Source: Pagrus major (taxonomy: Eukaryota; Chordata; Actinopteri; Spariformes; Sparidae). From it: DNA of 64,000 bases. Positions 50,401-62,450 of the stretch are shown here, in pieces. The notes under the pieces were generated by a model that had not been told where the DNA came from, searched no databases, and saw nothing but the letters and a program-made list of their open reading frames with translations. Position 1 is the first letter of the stretch, and the number at the start of each line of letters is the position of its first letter. The DNA is taken from assembly GCF_040436345.1 (NCBI RefSeq), contig NC_133215.1:25471806-25535805 (forward strand), in the 5' to 3' direction. The position numbers and the translations under genes were made by a program.

Positions 50401-52309
50401 GTGGATGTAGCGGCAGTGGGAGGGTTTCGGGAGAGGGAGAAAGATATATGCAGAGGAAGCGGAGAGACTGATGAGGTGTATACTGACGAGAAAAACTCAA
50501 AGTCAAATAAAAAGATCAAAAAATACTGGTAACTAAGTACATTTACTCAATTATGCACTTGTAGTTTAGTTGAGTTCTTCCATTTCCAACATTGTTCTTG
50601 TACGGGAAATATTGTACTTTTTTACTAACAACTAAAGTTATTTTCAGATTAAGGTTTTACACACTAATCATACACTGATTTCATCAGCTACAACACTGAC
50701 ATGCTTCTTACACATCTATGCACCAGTGCTAATGCTCAAATATATTAGTTATAGTTATATAACTCTCACAGAAGCCAGTCGGCTGCATAATGAGTACTTT
50801 GACTTCTAATTATGTATACAAAACTCTTAATACTTTACTATAACTTAAAGATAAAATATGTAACATTTCAGCATTAAAGGTGCACTATGTAGTGCGAAAG
50901 ACATTTTAATCAGAAGAGCAAAATCTTCATTGATTTTTTTTATTCCTAAACTAAAAAAACAAACTCTCTGAAACAAGCCATCTGAAATGTGATTTATCAG
51001 AAGAGAAAGATCTTCATTGACTGATTTTGTATGCCGAAACAAACTTAATAAACAAACTCATGACTGAATAAACTGAATAAAAGGACAATACAGTTTCATA
51101 CTGTTTTACCTTTCTAGCTTCAAACAGTGCTCTGGAGACCTTATTTTCCTCTAAACGGTTTGTTTGTTCAGTTATGGAAAAAATAAATCTTTCTGAGTTT
51201 GTATTATTACCTCATTAGTATTGTGAATATTAGGGAGGGATGTGGAAGGTCTCATTTCTCACGTCACGTTACAATCTGCTCATATATAGCCAATATAAAA
51301 GTGATTAATACATTTAAATTGCTGCAAATTGTTTCAGTGAGCCCCTTTAATGCAAGTTAACGTTTGGACCGTGAAATTGAAAGATGCACAATAAACATAA
51401 AATAAGTCTTCTTCTTAAAATGTGTATGAAGTGTTGATAGTTTACAAGAAAGAGACAATAAGTTTAAAAAAAATCACATTTTCTTTAATGATCTGTGTGC
51501 TCTTGGACTGGTAAGTAGTCTAGCAACATAGATTAGCATTATGAAAAAAAATATTAAAAAACTAGTAGTGGCTGTTCCTTCAGGGATTATATCTATTGTG
51601 TAAACATTCTCATAGTCATTCTCTTGTTAATAAGCTACATACACAACACACTTGCACATAGAAGGACGGACGGACTCATCCCACTACATCTAAATGCTAC
51701 AACACATCAGGAAAATGAGTTGCTTTCTCGCTATTTGTGCTTTCCTTCAACACCATTACATTCACTGGGTTTATGTAAAAAAGAAAAGAATAAAAAAAAG
51801 CTACAAGATATATTAAATACATGTATAAAATATATTACATCCTACGTACCAAATCATCACAAAGGGGTAATTAATAGTACTAACATGGAAATCAACAAGT
51901 GCTTTAACAGGATCATTCAAGTTGTACAAAAGCTGTATATATTTACAGGTGATGTATAAAGTGGTAGTGGTTGTGTTCAGGATTCAGTCGTCTCATCTCA
52001 CAGGTAAGAATCGCATGTGAAGCGAAGGTCAGTCACAAGGACAACGGCTCCAGTGCTCAGGCTGATCACGCAGCACTCCAGCCGGGCAGCGGGGATAGTT
52101 TTCAGGACCCTCCCTCTTCGTTTCTCACAGTTTATATGTTTTCTCTTTTAAGCCACATACAGGATCTCACAAGCTCTGCTCTCTCTCTCACACACACTCT
52201 GTCTGAATACTGAGGTATGTGGTTTGACTTCACAGGAAATGGTCTGACATTCTTCAAATCTTCTGTCTATCCAAAACCAGGCTACAGGCAGGGGTTGGTG
52301 GGGTGAGGT
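50401..52309. other. Convergent intergenic region and 3' UTR of the phosphatase gene
   Basis: adgrl1 (+) and the phosphatase (-) converge here. MITE A copy 3 lies at 50874-51350. On the minus strand ATTAAA (complement at 51484-51489) is a possible poly(A) signal for the phosphatase, which would give a 3' UTR of about 0.8 kb. No gene was recognised. Confidence 0.5.
50874..51350. mobile_element. MITE family A copy 3 (rearranged)
   Basis: The left end 'ttaaaggtgcactatgtag' and right end 'gagcccctttaa' bound a longer interior. The 'agatcttcattgactgattt' segment occurs twice (near 50926 and 51009), a partial internal duplication. Confidence 0.65.
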
Positions 52310-55300
52310 TTAGCAGACAGTATGGTGGGGTGACAAGGGGCTCTCCAGGGTCTCGGTCGGAGACAGATCTGACCTCGAGCTTTTAAACATGGACGAGATG
52401 TGGAAGGCCTGGGAAACACGCACACACACATGTCCAGTCGTGAGATTTTAACAACAGTGACATGTGGACGCACAAAAAACAAGCAGGCAATGTATGTAAT
52501 GTACTCACCACCCAGTAAGCAGTGAGGGCTCCTTGTATGTAACCCGTCAGCACGTCGGACGGGTGGTGCCTGTAGTCTGAGATGCGGGTCAGGCCTGTGT
52601 AGACTGCCAGCAGAACCAGGAAGAACTGCAGCGCCGGCCTCAGCAGCCGAGCCCCACGCCATGTCAACCTCGCCTGCAGGTAAAACTACATGACAGAAAT
52701 GAGCATGATGTTACTTGGTGCAAAGAACAATATGAACATCATCTGCTATTGTAAATAATGACCAAGATGATTGCAGTTAACTTTATTCAATGAAGGGAAA
52801 CAATCCTTCAGACTGGTAGAATTTAACATAGACTCCCTCAAACAATAGCTGAAATCTTAAGTTCGATTTCACAACTATATTACTTACTTTATTTGCCTAA
52901 ACTCCATAAAGAAACAGGTATTTACTTGAAAGCCTTTAAAGGATGAGTTCACCCAAAAATGAAAATTTAGTCATTATCTACTCACCTCCATGCGAATGGA
53001 AAGTCTGGGGAAGTCCACAAAACTTTCCTGAAACTGCAGCATTCTCCTAAACTACTGAAGAAGATGGGGAATTGTTTTAAAATGTTAAAAAAATAACCAA
53101 ATAAAACCATAAAATGTCTCCATACAGCTTAATACAAGTCTGTTAAAGCCCTGAGTTCCAAAACTGATTTGAAAAGACGTTATGTACACCCTTGATGTGC
53201 CGTCGAGCTAGTGCACCCACTTCAGGCAGGTTACACGCTATCACCCTTAGCTTAGCAACTACAGCGAAGATTTCAACTTTGAAAGGGTGTAAATAATGTC
53301 TTTTCAAATAATTTTACTATCCCTGGGCTCCTGGAGACTTGGATTACGTTGGACGAGCTGTATAGAGCTATTTTGTGTTTTGTTTTTGGTTGTTTTTTTT
53401 ACATTTTAAAACAAGTATTCATCTACGTCAGCTGCTCTGAGAATGCTGCAAAGCTGTTTTGCTGTGAAGCCCCAGAAATGTTTGGTAGATGACAAAACTT
53501 CATCCAGTGTTCCATCCACAAGGGGTGTGAGTAGATGATGAATGAATTTTCATTTTTCGGTGAACTGTTAACCCTTAACCCTAATTTCTTAAAACAGATC
53601 TTTATTGACTGTTTTTTTTTTTTTTTAATGCCTAAACAAAGACAACAAAATCTCTGACTGAATAAACTGAATAAACAAACTGACCTTAAAGGACAACACA
53701 GTTTCATACTGTTTTACTTTGTTTATATGTGGCGGACCCTGCCACCTTTCTAGCTTCAAACAGTGTTCTGGGACTTTATTTTCCTCTGACAACAGTTTGT
53801 TTATTCAGTTATAGAAAAAATAAATATTTGTGTTTGTATTATTACCTAATTAGTATTGTAAATATTAAAATTCTAAAAAAACTACATAGTGCCCCTTTAA
53901 TCGTCACATGGTGAATCTTGAGTCTCTTTTAAGCAAAAATACTGTCCATCATTTATTCACTGCAGTAGGTTTGGTAATTATTTAAACACAGGCTTTTATC
54001 TGGAAATTAAAACGTGAATATAGACACAGAATATCCTTCAGATTCATCATACGCAGTGCATCAGATATGTTAAGGTACTCAGTGCACTTTATGGACTTTC
54101 CAAGATCTCATGATGTGGCGAAAACAAAGATAAACACACAAACGCTAAATATAATGCAGCAGTATTGTAATAAAAAGTTGGAGAAAGTGGTCATGAACAG
54201 GCACACAGACAAGATGGCACTCGCATTAATATGCTGCTTGTACATATGCAGGCCCTGGCATGGACGCACACAAGCTGCCATAAACACATATAAATGCAGA
54301 GAGCTTGCACACACACACTCACACACACACAATGGAGGAGAGCAGTGAGGCGGTGAGGCGAGGTCACACTCCTCCCACAGCAGAACAAAGCTGTCTCTGT
54401 TTGTCCCATTTCTCCTTTCAGCCCTTCTCTTTCTCCCTCTCCTCTTTCATTCTCTCGCTTTCTGCTGCTAACTGGACTCATGATGGCTCCCCATTTCATT
54501 CATTCATTCGCTTGCTGCATTTTGTAGAGATGTGGTAATTGGAAATTGGAGAGACAGTAAATTCTGTTCTGCCAATGTTTGAGTGTGTGTGTGTGTGTGA
54601 GAGGAAAAATGGGTGAACGAGAACGCGATGGATAGATAGATAGAAATACTCACTGCTAAATACAGCATTGTGTACATCGCGAAGGAAGCGTGGCCAGAGT
54701 AGAAGGACTTCCTAAAAAAATTGAGAAGTATTTAGATTAACAGAACAAAAGCCTGATACATAACACGCAATGCATAAACACACACACGCACCTGGCCTCC
54801 TCCTCCAACCTGTGGTCAGGCTGGCGGCAGTTCACTGTTGCAACGTAGGTTCCAGGTGTGCAGTTAAGCGACGCGTAGGTGACACCGCACACATTCAGGA
54901 AGTGCGGTCGCAGCCGCCCGACACTCAGCTTGGCCATGTTGGTCAGTGATTGGCCGACACAGCAGCCGAACAGGAAGCAGCCCAGCTCCTTGTACAGACA
55001 GGACACGTACAGGTTCCTGACAAAGGCCTTGGAGCTGACGCCTCTGAAACGTACCCGGTAACACTCCCCGAGGGCGATCTGGAGGTAGTCAGACACGTCA
55101 CGTGACTCCACATGGTATGAATTGAACAATGGATTGAATTCTAAGACAGGGATGATAAGGTCGTTGAGTACTCACAGTGAGGCCGGTGATAATGATGCCA
55201 CCAGCGATGAGCAGTTCGTCTGATATGGCCTCCTGGTGCAGATAAGGATAGGTGATGCTGGGGTCCCCGCACATGAAGCCCCTTCTGTAAGGACTCACTG

Positions 55301-57090
55301 CCTTCAGCTCACACGCAAAGAAAGGGATGGAGGCTGCACAGGAGGAGGAGAAGGGAGATTTGATATCACAAACAATCCCCAGTGGGAGTACAGATTTGTC
55401 TTTGTGATGAGAAACTGGACATGACGCGTGGGAGGAGAAAAGAGGAGCAAAACTAGAGGAATCGCAACCTGAAACATCAACGTTTAAAGCTCTTAGCATG
55501 TGACATTCAGTGTCAGCCATACATACGTGTGGAAAAGGGCTGGATATCATTTCTTGAGCCACCTTAAAACCTGTGACTCTGTACCAAAACCAAAACCAAA
55601 ACAATTTTTTTAGTTTTTCTACACTGTGCTTTTTAGCCAAACTCCGGCCAGGATGAAGATATTCAGAAACGCCGTTTTCAGTGTTTTCGTCTGAATGGGC
55701 AGAAAGCAGAGATTTTTGGAAACGATGATGCGGACACACACGCTTATCAGTGTTTGTAGCATCAGCTGCAAATGTGAACTTGGAGTAGGTATTATGATAG
55801 AGTAATTGAATTTGTATTTTGATTTTTTTTTCTAAACTAATGCCATTCCCATCACCAATTAGCATGGGTGACAAAGGGTGGTTGAGTTGGTGACAAAGGA
55901 GTCACTAGGAGCAGTGTAATCATTTAGCTCAAGGCACCAAAATGCCAAATTACAGTGCTGCTAACTTGGCTGTAGAATTTTTTATTCATAAAAATATAAA
56001 TAGTGTAATTTCAAAGGTCCAGTTTGTAGGATTCAGTGGCATCTAGTGGTGACGTTTCAGACTGCAACCAACTGAATACCCCTCACCTCAGCCCCAGACT
56101 ACACAGGGTATGTCTGTGTTGTGTTATGGATGCTTCACGGCCGCTGGAGCCAAATGTAGGTGTTTGAGACAATGCTCATGGTCCTACCAGCTGCGCCACG
56201 GCACGTTTTAGCAACGTCCCAGATACAGTCCCAGAAACACTCTCAAGCGTGTGTTTGGTTGGTCTGTTCTGGGCTACCGTAGAAACATGGCGCTGCAACA
56301 CGGCGGACTCTGTGGAAGAGGACCCGCTCCCGAAATGAAAACACAATTCTTAGTTTCAGATGATTGTACACTAAAGAAAACATAACTTTGAATATTATAC
56401 TCCATTTCTGCTGATAGATCCCCCTAAATCTGACACACCGGACCTTTAAATGTTGTCTTCAGATAAGCAGTCGTGCACAAACTAGCTTTAAGAATAATTT
56501 TAAAGCTACAGAACCTTTTTTTGTCAGTACCCGAAAAGCATCGATGTTCAAACCAAGAACCAGCCCTTCATGCATTCAGCCTCTTCATCCTGGTAACACA
56601 CCAGGAGACAGGCATTAAGTATCTCCTTAATCGCAGATGAAAGTAATAAGTTCGACAGAGGTAGTAGATGGTCGAGGATATTAGAAACTGAGAGGGAGTA
56701 TGACAGGCGGAGACTGGGGAAAGGAGAGAAGGTCAAACGAGGAATAGTTTCACAGGAAAACAAGGGTGGGAACCCTGAGCTTTTCTCTGGAGAACCCAAC
56801 TAGTTCGACAACCATTAGGAATGTGAGGGTCAGGAAATAGAAGAGTCAAGTAGGCAGAGCTCAACAGAGACCCAGCTTGAACTGCGCATGTGTGCATTTG
56901 TGTGTGTGTGAGCATTTGTGTGTGTGTGCGTGTGTGGGTGGGTGTGTGTTTCTGTTGATGAGGAGAGAAAGGAGGGTTGTTTGTGACTTCAGTTCAACTC
57001 TTCCCTACAAAACAAAGAGCAAATGCTGCAGCAGACCAGAGCCAGAACCAGCCTCACACTGTCTCTGTTTGTCTCTGGATGTCCTTACCT

Positions 57091-57121
<31 letters not shown>

Positions 57122-57164
57122 GCTCACCCTCTCTCTGTCTTGCATGCCTGCACTCACACATAAG

Positions 57165-57207
<43 letters not shown>

Positions 57208-58948
57208 GTAGCATTGCTCCCTCCCTCCTGCACATGTCCAATCTGTTGTTAATACAGACTACTTCTCCATCCAGCTTTTTCCAATTAGCCAACATTACAT
57301 AAGGGGCCACATATAGGGACCATGTGAGGGATGGTCAACAATTACAGTCATGCGCGCGCACACACACACACAGACACACACGCACGCAGTGGATCGTGCA
57401 TTTATTTATTTATACCAAATACAATTCCCCGCGGCCCGGCTCTACCCTGAGAACTGGAGGTTGTCATGGAAACTGTAGAATTCCCTGGGCAATGCACAAG
57501 CCAGCTGGCACGGAGCGCTCGGGAGCGCGCACGAGAGGGAAAAAAAAAAGAGTCAGTAAGAGACATGTAGCTGCAGAGAGAACTTTATTTCTGTTTTACT
57601 TTTCTTTCTCTGTTTTTTTTTCTTATCAAGCTGTTGTCGATTTGCTGCTCATATCCTGCACGCCCACATGCCTGAACGCAGCAACTAAACTGTCTTTAAT
57701 GGGATGGGAACAAAGCAGAACAGAGCTCAACAGGGCTGATGTCAAATGATTCACCTGTAGTCCTCAAAGCTAACAAATAAATGTATATGGTATGAAAAAA
57801 TATGCCACTAATGACTGCTTTCGTTGTTGATCCATCAATCATTTTCTCAATTTTTTGTTCAAAGGGGCATTGTGTAGATTTTGGGGAGGAATTTAAACTC
57901 AGAGTTTGAATATTTACAATATTAATGAGGTAATAATACAAACTCAGAAATATTAATCTTTTCCATAACTGAATAAACAAGCTGTTCTCAGAGGAAAATA
58001 AGGTCTCCAGAACAGGAGAAAGGTGGCAGGGTCCGCCACATATAAACAAAGTAAAACAGTATGAAATTGTGTTGTCCTTTAAGATCAGTTTGTTCAGCCC
58101 TGAAAAATTAAGACAATTTGTTTGTTTAGTTTTTTTAGGCATAAAAGGTCAGTTAATGAAGACCTTTCTCTTCTGATTAAAATGTCTTCCCCAAAACTAC
58201 ACAGTGCACCTTTAATTATTTGTTCCACAAAATGTAAGCATGTACTGAAAATCACAATTTTTAAACAGTGTCTGATTGCTTATTTAATTTCGGAACAAAA
58301 TATCTAGATTTATTATCACATAAGAGACCGTACCGCTCTAAATCCTCACATCTGGGACACTCAGAAAGTTTTTGGTATGTTCGCTTAAAAAATGACCTGA
58401 ATCGTTGATTGATTTCTCCGAATCCATTGATTGATTATTCATATACTGCTTTCAGCTCAAAAATGCATACAGATATACTTACATCAGTAAAAAAATACTT
58501 ATCTACTGTCTAAAATTAAATCAGTTTTCATTTTTTTAAAATACCTTCAGCACATCAGTGTATGCTAATCTGAGTATTTGTCCAGTCCAGCACATGGACC
58601 TCTGAGTTGTATCAGCCCCTCTTTGGGACACACTTAACTATTATAAACTTACACATACAGTTTGTTGTAATGAAATTACACAGGAGCTTTTTATACATCA
58701 ACAGAGCTAACAAGTGAAATAAGAGATGTGATGTATGTGTCTGTGTATTTACCGAGGAAGAGGCAGAGGAGGTCTAAGCCGACCAGGAGTTTTCTCTTGG
58801 ATAAAGCCGGTCCAGTTATCTCTATGAGTTTCTTCCCACTGCCGTGCTCCATCCCCATCCCTGCTGTCTTGTTGTCCGTAAGTTTGAGCTGGAGGTCGGC
58901 GCTGGAGACGGCCACACCGGCGCTCTGCGACCCGAATTTGTCCAACAT
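52310..58948 (-). CDS. Phospholipid phosphatase (lipid phosphate phosphatase, PLPP3-like)
   Basis: A six-pass membrane ecto-enzyme that dephosphorylates phosphatidate, LPA, S1P and ceramide-1-phosphate. Minus-strand exons: 58948-58753 (start ATG), 55333-55176, 55078-54792, 54711-54654, 52685-52509 and 52408-52310 (TAA). Phases agree; 324 residues (human PLPP3 311). The 58-nt and 177-nt exon lengths are typical of the family. Motifs are KLSVGRLRP (domain 1), YSGHA (domain 2) and [12 protein letters not shown] (domain 3), so the catalytic set is complete. TM1 is [18 protein letters not shown] in the loop before domain 2 is a likely glycosylation site. Human PLPP3's RGD integrin site is replaced (CRQPDHR). 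The last exon encodes a divergent tail, [20 protein letters not shown], ending TVC. By eye it is nearer PLPP3 ([14 protein letters not shown]) than PLPP2, though human-19p synteny would favour plpp2, so I give no symbol. Confidence 0.9.
52936..53570. mobile_element. MITE family C with about 40-bp terminal inverted repeats
   Basis: Left end AGTTCACCCAAAAATGAAAA and right end complement AGTTCACCGAAAAATGAAAA. Similarity runs on to ATCTACTCAC on both sides, about 40 bp in total. 635 bp, no transposase. The same ends are very common in fish genomes from general knowledge. Confidence 0.85.
53590..53900. mobile_element. MITE family A copy 4 (left end truncated)
   Basis: The right end 'aactacatagtgccccttta' and interior 'atatgtggcggaccctgcca' match copy 1 in orientation. 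The left terminus is missing where it abuts the family C element. Confidence 0.7.
56012..56450. mobile_element. MITE family B copy (full)
   Basis: The left end AAAGGTCCAGTTTGTAGGAT and right-end complement TTTAAAGGTCCGGTGTGTCA form imperfect inverted repeats. It is non-coding, and a shorter copy lies at 12185-12417. Confidence 0.7.
57094..57203. repeat. Complementary (CT)n and (GA)n tracts forming a hairpin-prone pair
   Basis: About 14 CT units, a 47-bp spacer, then about 17 GA units. The two arrays are reverse complements, so a long stem could form in DNA or RNA of either strand. Confidence 0.85.
57861..58215. mobile_element. MITE family A copy 5
   Basis: Left 'aaaggggcattgtgtagatt', right 'aactacacagtgcaccttta'. 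The interior 'aaggtggcagggtccgccac' is in the same orientation as copies 2 and 6. Confidence 0.75.
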
Positions 58949-59250
58949 GACGACTGGCTGCGGGTGAAAGTGTGAAAGTTGTGGGCATCAGAAAGTTGGG
59001 TGCGCCCTTGAACTACTCATGTGCAGAGCTGCAGGGACTGTCAGTGAATCCACAAGTTGTCACACTGTTTAATACGCTGCCCGCGGCACGCGCTGCTTGG
59101 CTGTCAGAGGAAATTGTCTTTTTTTACGCATTTTTAATGTCATCACATCGTCTGCAGGGCTCGCCCTGACTCGTCCCAGGGCATCCGTCACCTTGAAGAA
59201 ATGTATCACGGTGGAGCGGAAAACTCCAGACTGGTTGCGAAACACACAGT
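58949..59250 (-). promoter_or_regulatory. Presumed 5' UTR/promoter of the phosphatase gene
   Basis: The 300 bp upstream of the minus-strand ATG include a modest CpG-bearing stretch (59078-59105, 59140-59175). No TATA box is convincing. It is assigned only by position. Confidence 0.3.
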
Positions 59251-59270
59251 GAGGGATAAGACCTCTCTCT

Positions 59271-59325
<55 letters not shown>

Positions 59326-59912
59326 TCTCTCCTACAGGGTGGAGGCAGAGGCTTTCAATTCCAGTGATTTGTAATTTAGCTGAGAAACACATGCATCATG
59401 CACATGTCACGGTGACGGTGGCTGATGGAAGCAAAACAGCTTATTTCTCCATCACAGTGAATCACTTTCACCTCTATTCTTCTTTAGATAGCTAAATACG
59501 CAAAATCCCACATTTACCAAGGAACCGCTATTGCACAAAAGAAAACTAAACAAACAAACAAACAAAAAAAACCCTTACAATCATTGAATAACTCAAGGAT
59601 CAGACATTTAACAGCATTTGCAACAAACTAGATCTGCATTCTCATGTCTTTTCTTATTACCGTCACTCAGCAGCATGGCACATAACTGTTGCTTATCAAA
59701 CTGGTTAGCACCTGGTGTAAAAAATAGGCTAAATGTGAACTTATTATTATTATTATTATTATTATCGTTATAAAAGCTGGTACAAGAGCTTTAATTTTTG
59801 TGTTGATTCTGGCACTCCCTGTGGACACCATTCACCCTGTTACAAGACACTGTACCATCAACATGATTTTGAAGCTGTTATTTTAAGGTAAAAAAGTTAC
59901 ATAATGTTGCTT

Positions 59913-60250
59913 TAAAGGAACAGTTCGACATTTTGGGGAAGTTTACTTCTCCACTCTCGTTACGAGAGTTAGATGAAAAGATCGATACTCCTCTCAATCT
60001 TTCACAGTAAATATGAAGCTACAGGCAGCAGCCAGTTAGCCTAGCTTAGCACAAAGACTGGAATCAGGGGAAAACAGCTAGCCTGTTTTCATCTAAAGCT
60101 AAACAATCTGCATAGAAGCACCCCAAAAGTTCACTTGTTAACCTGTTATATACTTTGTGTGTTTGAGCGTGTATTAAATCGGAACACAGAAACGACAGGT
60201 TGTGGATTTTACCCTGTGTTAAGACTATGAGCTGGACTACTTCTCTGCTG
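59913..60250. repeat. Dispersed fish repeat
   Basis: It begins 'aaaggaacagttcgacattt' and contains 'agctagcctgttttcatcta' and 'gccagttagcctagcttagc', phrases common to dispersed repeats in teleosts from general knowledge. The right boundary is uncertain. Confidence 0.5.
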
Positions 60251-61342
60251 GATGCTTGGAAACTTCACTGCAATTGTGCCCAGAATAGAAATAAGAGATT
60301 AATTACAAGTCGTACTTAGTAGTATGTAGTTTTGGGGAATGTACACAAGCTAACTAACTGTAATATGACCCTGTCAGATACTCCTTTCTGTTCTGTTATT
60401 TTTCTTATTGCTCTGCTTTCATTTTTCTTCTTTCCTTGTTTCATTTCTTTTCTCTGGGAGTGCTTCATAGGGAGTTTCTAAGTTTGAATTTCTCCTCCAA
60501 AATGACATAGTGCCCCTTTAACAAAGCAGGAAATGAGAAACAAGAGTTTCCTTAAAGTAAAAGAAAAATGCCATGTCCTATTCTCCTTTCTCTACCCGAG
60601 TAGTGTATAAGAAATTAATGAGTTTATGCAAAGGCTTTGTAATTTAACTATAGTAAGAGTGAGGAGGTTTTTTATGAAATTGCAGTGGCAGCAGAGCTAT
60701 CAGGACAGATGGGTTCTCTGCTGTAGGGGGCAGCAGAAGCACTGCCAGGGGAGGTTTCATTTGTCTCCTCTAGATGGTCAGCAGTTTCAGTAGTAGAGGA
60801 ACATAGAAAGAGAGCATAAGAGAGAGCACGCGCGCGCGAGAGAGAGCAAGCTTCGGGGTGGGGGGTGGAGTGGATACTTGTACTTTTCTGAATGTGAAGT
60901 GAAAACAGAGCCAGTGACTTCCCTGTGAGAAAACCCAGCACATCACGATGGATGTTGTTGTTTTTGTCAAAAACACCCATACGTAATCCTGACCACAGAA
61001 AATCCAACAATAGATATGAGAACTGTGTGCGTGCGCTTTATTATGTGTTGCCTTAAAAGTGCAGTAATTGGCCGTTCAAAAATGACGTCACCCTCAAAAC
61101 CTCTGCATGATATTTCATCACTGACTGTAAAGGAAAACTGGTATCAATTATAAAGCTATTTTCCTCCACATGACACATTACAGCACTCGCTGAGTAATGC
61201 TTCTTGTCACTTCCTGTGATGAAAGGTGGAAAGCGTAAGTCTGGGAACTCATGATTTCTTCTACCGACAGGCTACACCAGCAGTCCACTGCATACATTCA
61301 CAAGAGTTATCTAAATAGACAAACTTAAACACAGTTATAACA

Positions 61343-61459
<117 letters not shown>

Positions 61460-62089
61460 GATATTCTAAAAACTCCCCAAACACACCTACACTCAGGATT
61501 TAACATTATAAAGTAAGAGCACATCCAGTCAGGTGCTGTTGTTTTTTTTTTTTTATTGGCAAAATTAAGCTTTCTTTAACAAATCTGGAAACTTCTGAGG
61601 GATCTTTATGTGTGGGTGTGTGTGTGTGTGATGGTGCTCATGTAGCTAAAGTGTGGTTGGTTTCATTAGGGAACAGAAGACTTGGGTTTTTGGCCAGTAG
61701 GAGCATTTGACCTTCTATGAACTGTATGTCATTTACTTACATTTCAGTTTTTCTCTGTTTCATGACTTCCCCGACAGTCCCCACATTTTTTCCCCATCAT
61801 ACCACCCAGCCTTTTCTCACTTGTTGTCACTCTTCATGATATTTGGACTACCAAAGCCTGTTCTTTTTTTTCTCTTTTGGTGTGCACAGCATTATGCCAG
61901 TGGTTCTTAAATTCTTCTCATGCCTTCAAAAAGGATCCAAGTTGAATTATAAGTAATATTTTAAGAGATAATGGACAGCACAATAGCACCAGCTAGCTCT
62001 TCCACATCCCCCCTTTAGTGGCTCTATGCCCCCCAGGGTGGTACCCCCTGAGTCTGACAGCTACTGGATTATGTTATTTAGGAAAACAT

Positions 62090-62450
62090 AAAGGGGCACT
62101 CTACTTTTGGAGAAGAAATTCAAACTCAGAATTTTTATATTTGCAATATTGATGAGGTAATAATACAAACTCAGAAATATTTACTTTTCAACAAGCTGTT
62201 CTCAGAGGAAAATAAGGTCCCCGAACACTGTTTGAAGCTAGAAAGGTGGCAGGGTCCGCCACATATAAACAAAGTAAAACAGTATGAAAGTGTGTTGTCC
62301 TTCAAGGTCAGTTTGTTTACTCAGTTTATTCAGTCACAAAAAGCAAACAGAGTTTGTTTATTTAGTTTGTCTAGGCATACAAAATCAGTAAATGGAGATT
62401 TTTCTCATCTGATTTAAATTTCTTCCCCAAAACTACATAGTGCACCTTCA
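62090..62450. mobile_element. MITE family A copy 6
   Basis: Left 'aaaggggcactctacttttg', right 'aaactacatagtgcaccttc'. The interior 'aaggtggcagggtccgccac' matches copies 2 and 5. Confidence 0.75.

Larger units (their letters stand above)
52686..54653 (-). other. Phosphatase gene intron with two mobile elements
   Basis: Nearly 2 kb between the 58-nt and 177-nt exons. It holds an element with 40-bp inverted ends (52936-53570), then a MITE A copy (53590-53900). No exon was recognised. Confidence 0.65.
55334..58752 (-). other. Large first intron of the phosphatase gene
   Basis: 3.4 kb. It holds a family B MITE (56012-56450), (CT)n at about 57094-57122 and (GA)n at about 57170-57203 separated by 47 bp and complementary to each other, and a MITE A copy (57861-58215). 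No extra exon was recognised. Confidence 0.6.

Noticed and set aside
55098-55874. 258-codon minus-strand frame across a phosphatase exon
   Set aside because: Only the 55176-55333 part matches the family ([22 protein letters not shown]). The rest is intron left and right of clear splice sites.
60672-61010. 112-codon minus-strand frame
   Set aside because: No domain, no conserved motif, overlaps a short GC/GA repeat; treated as chance.
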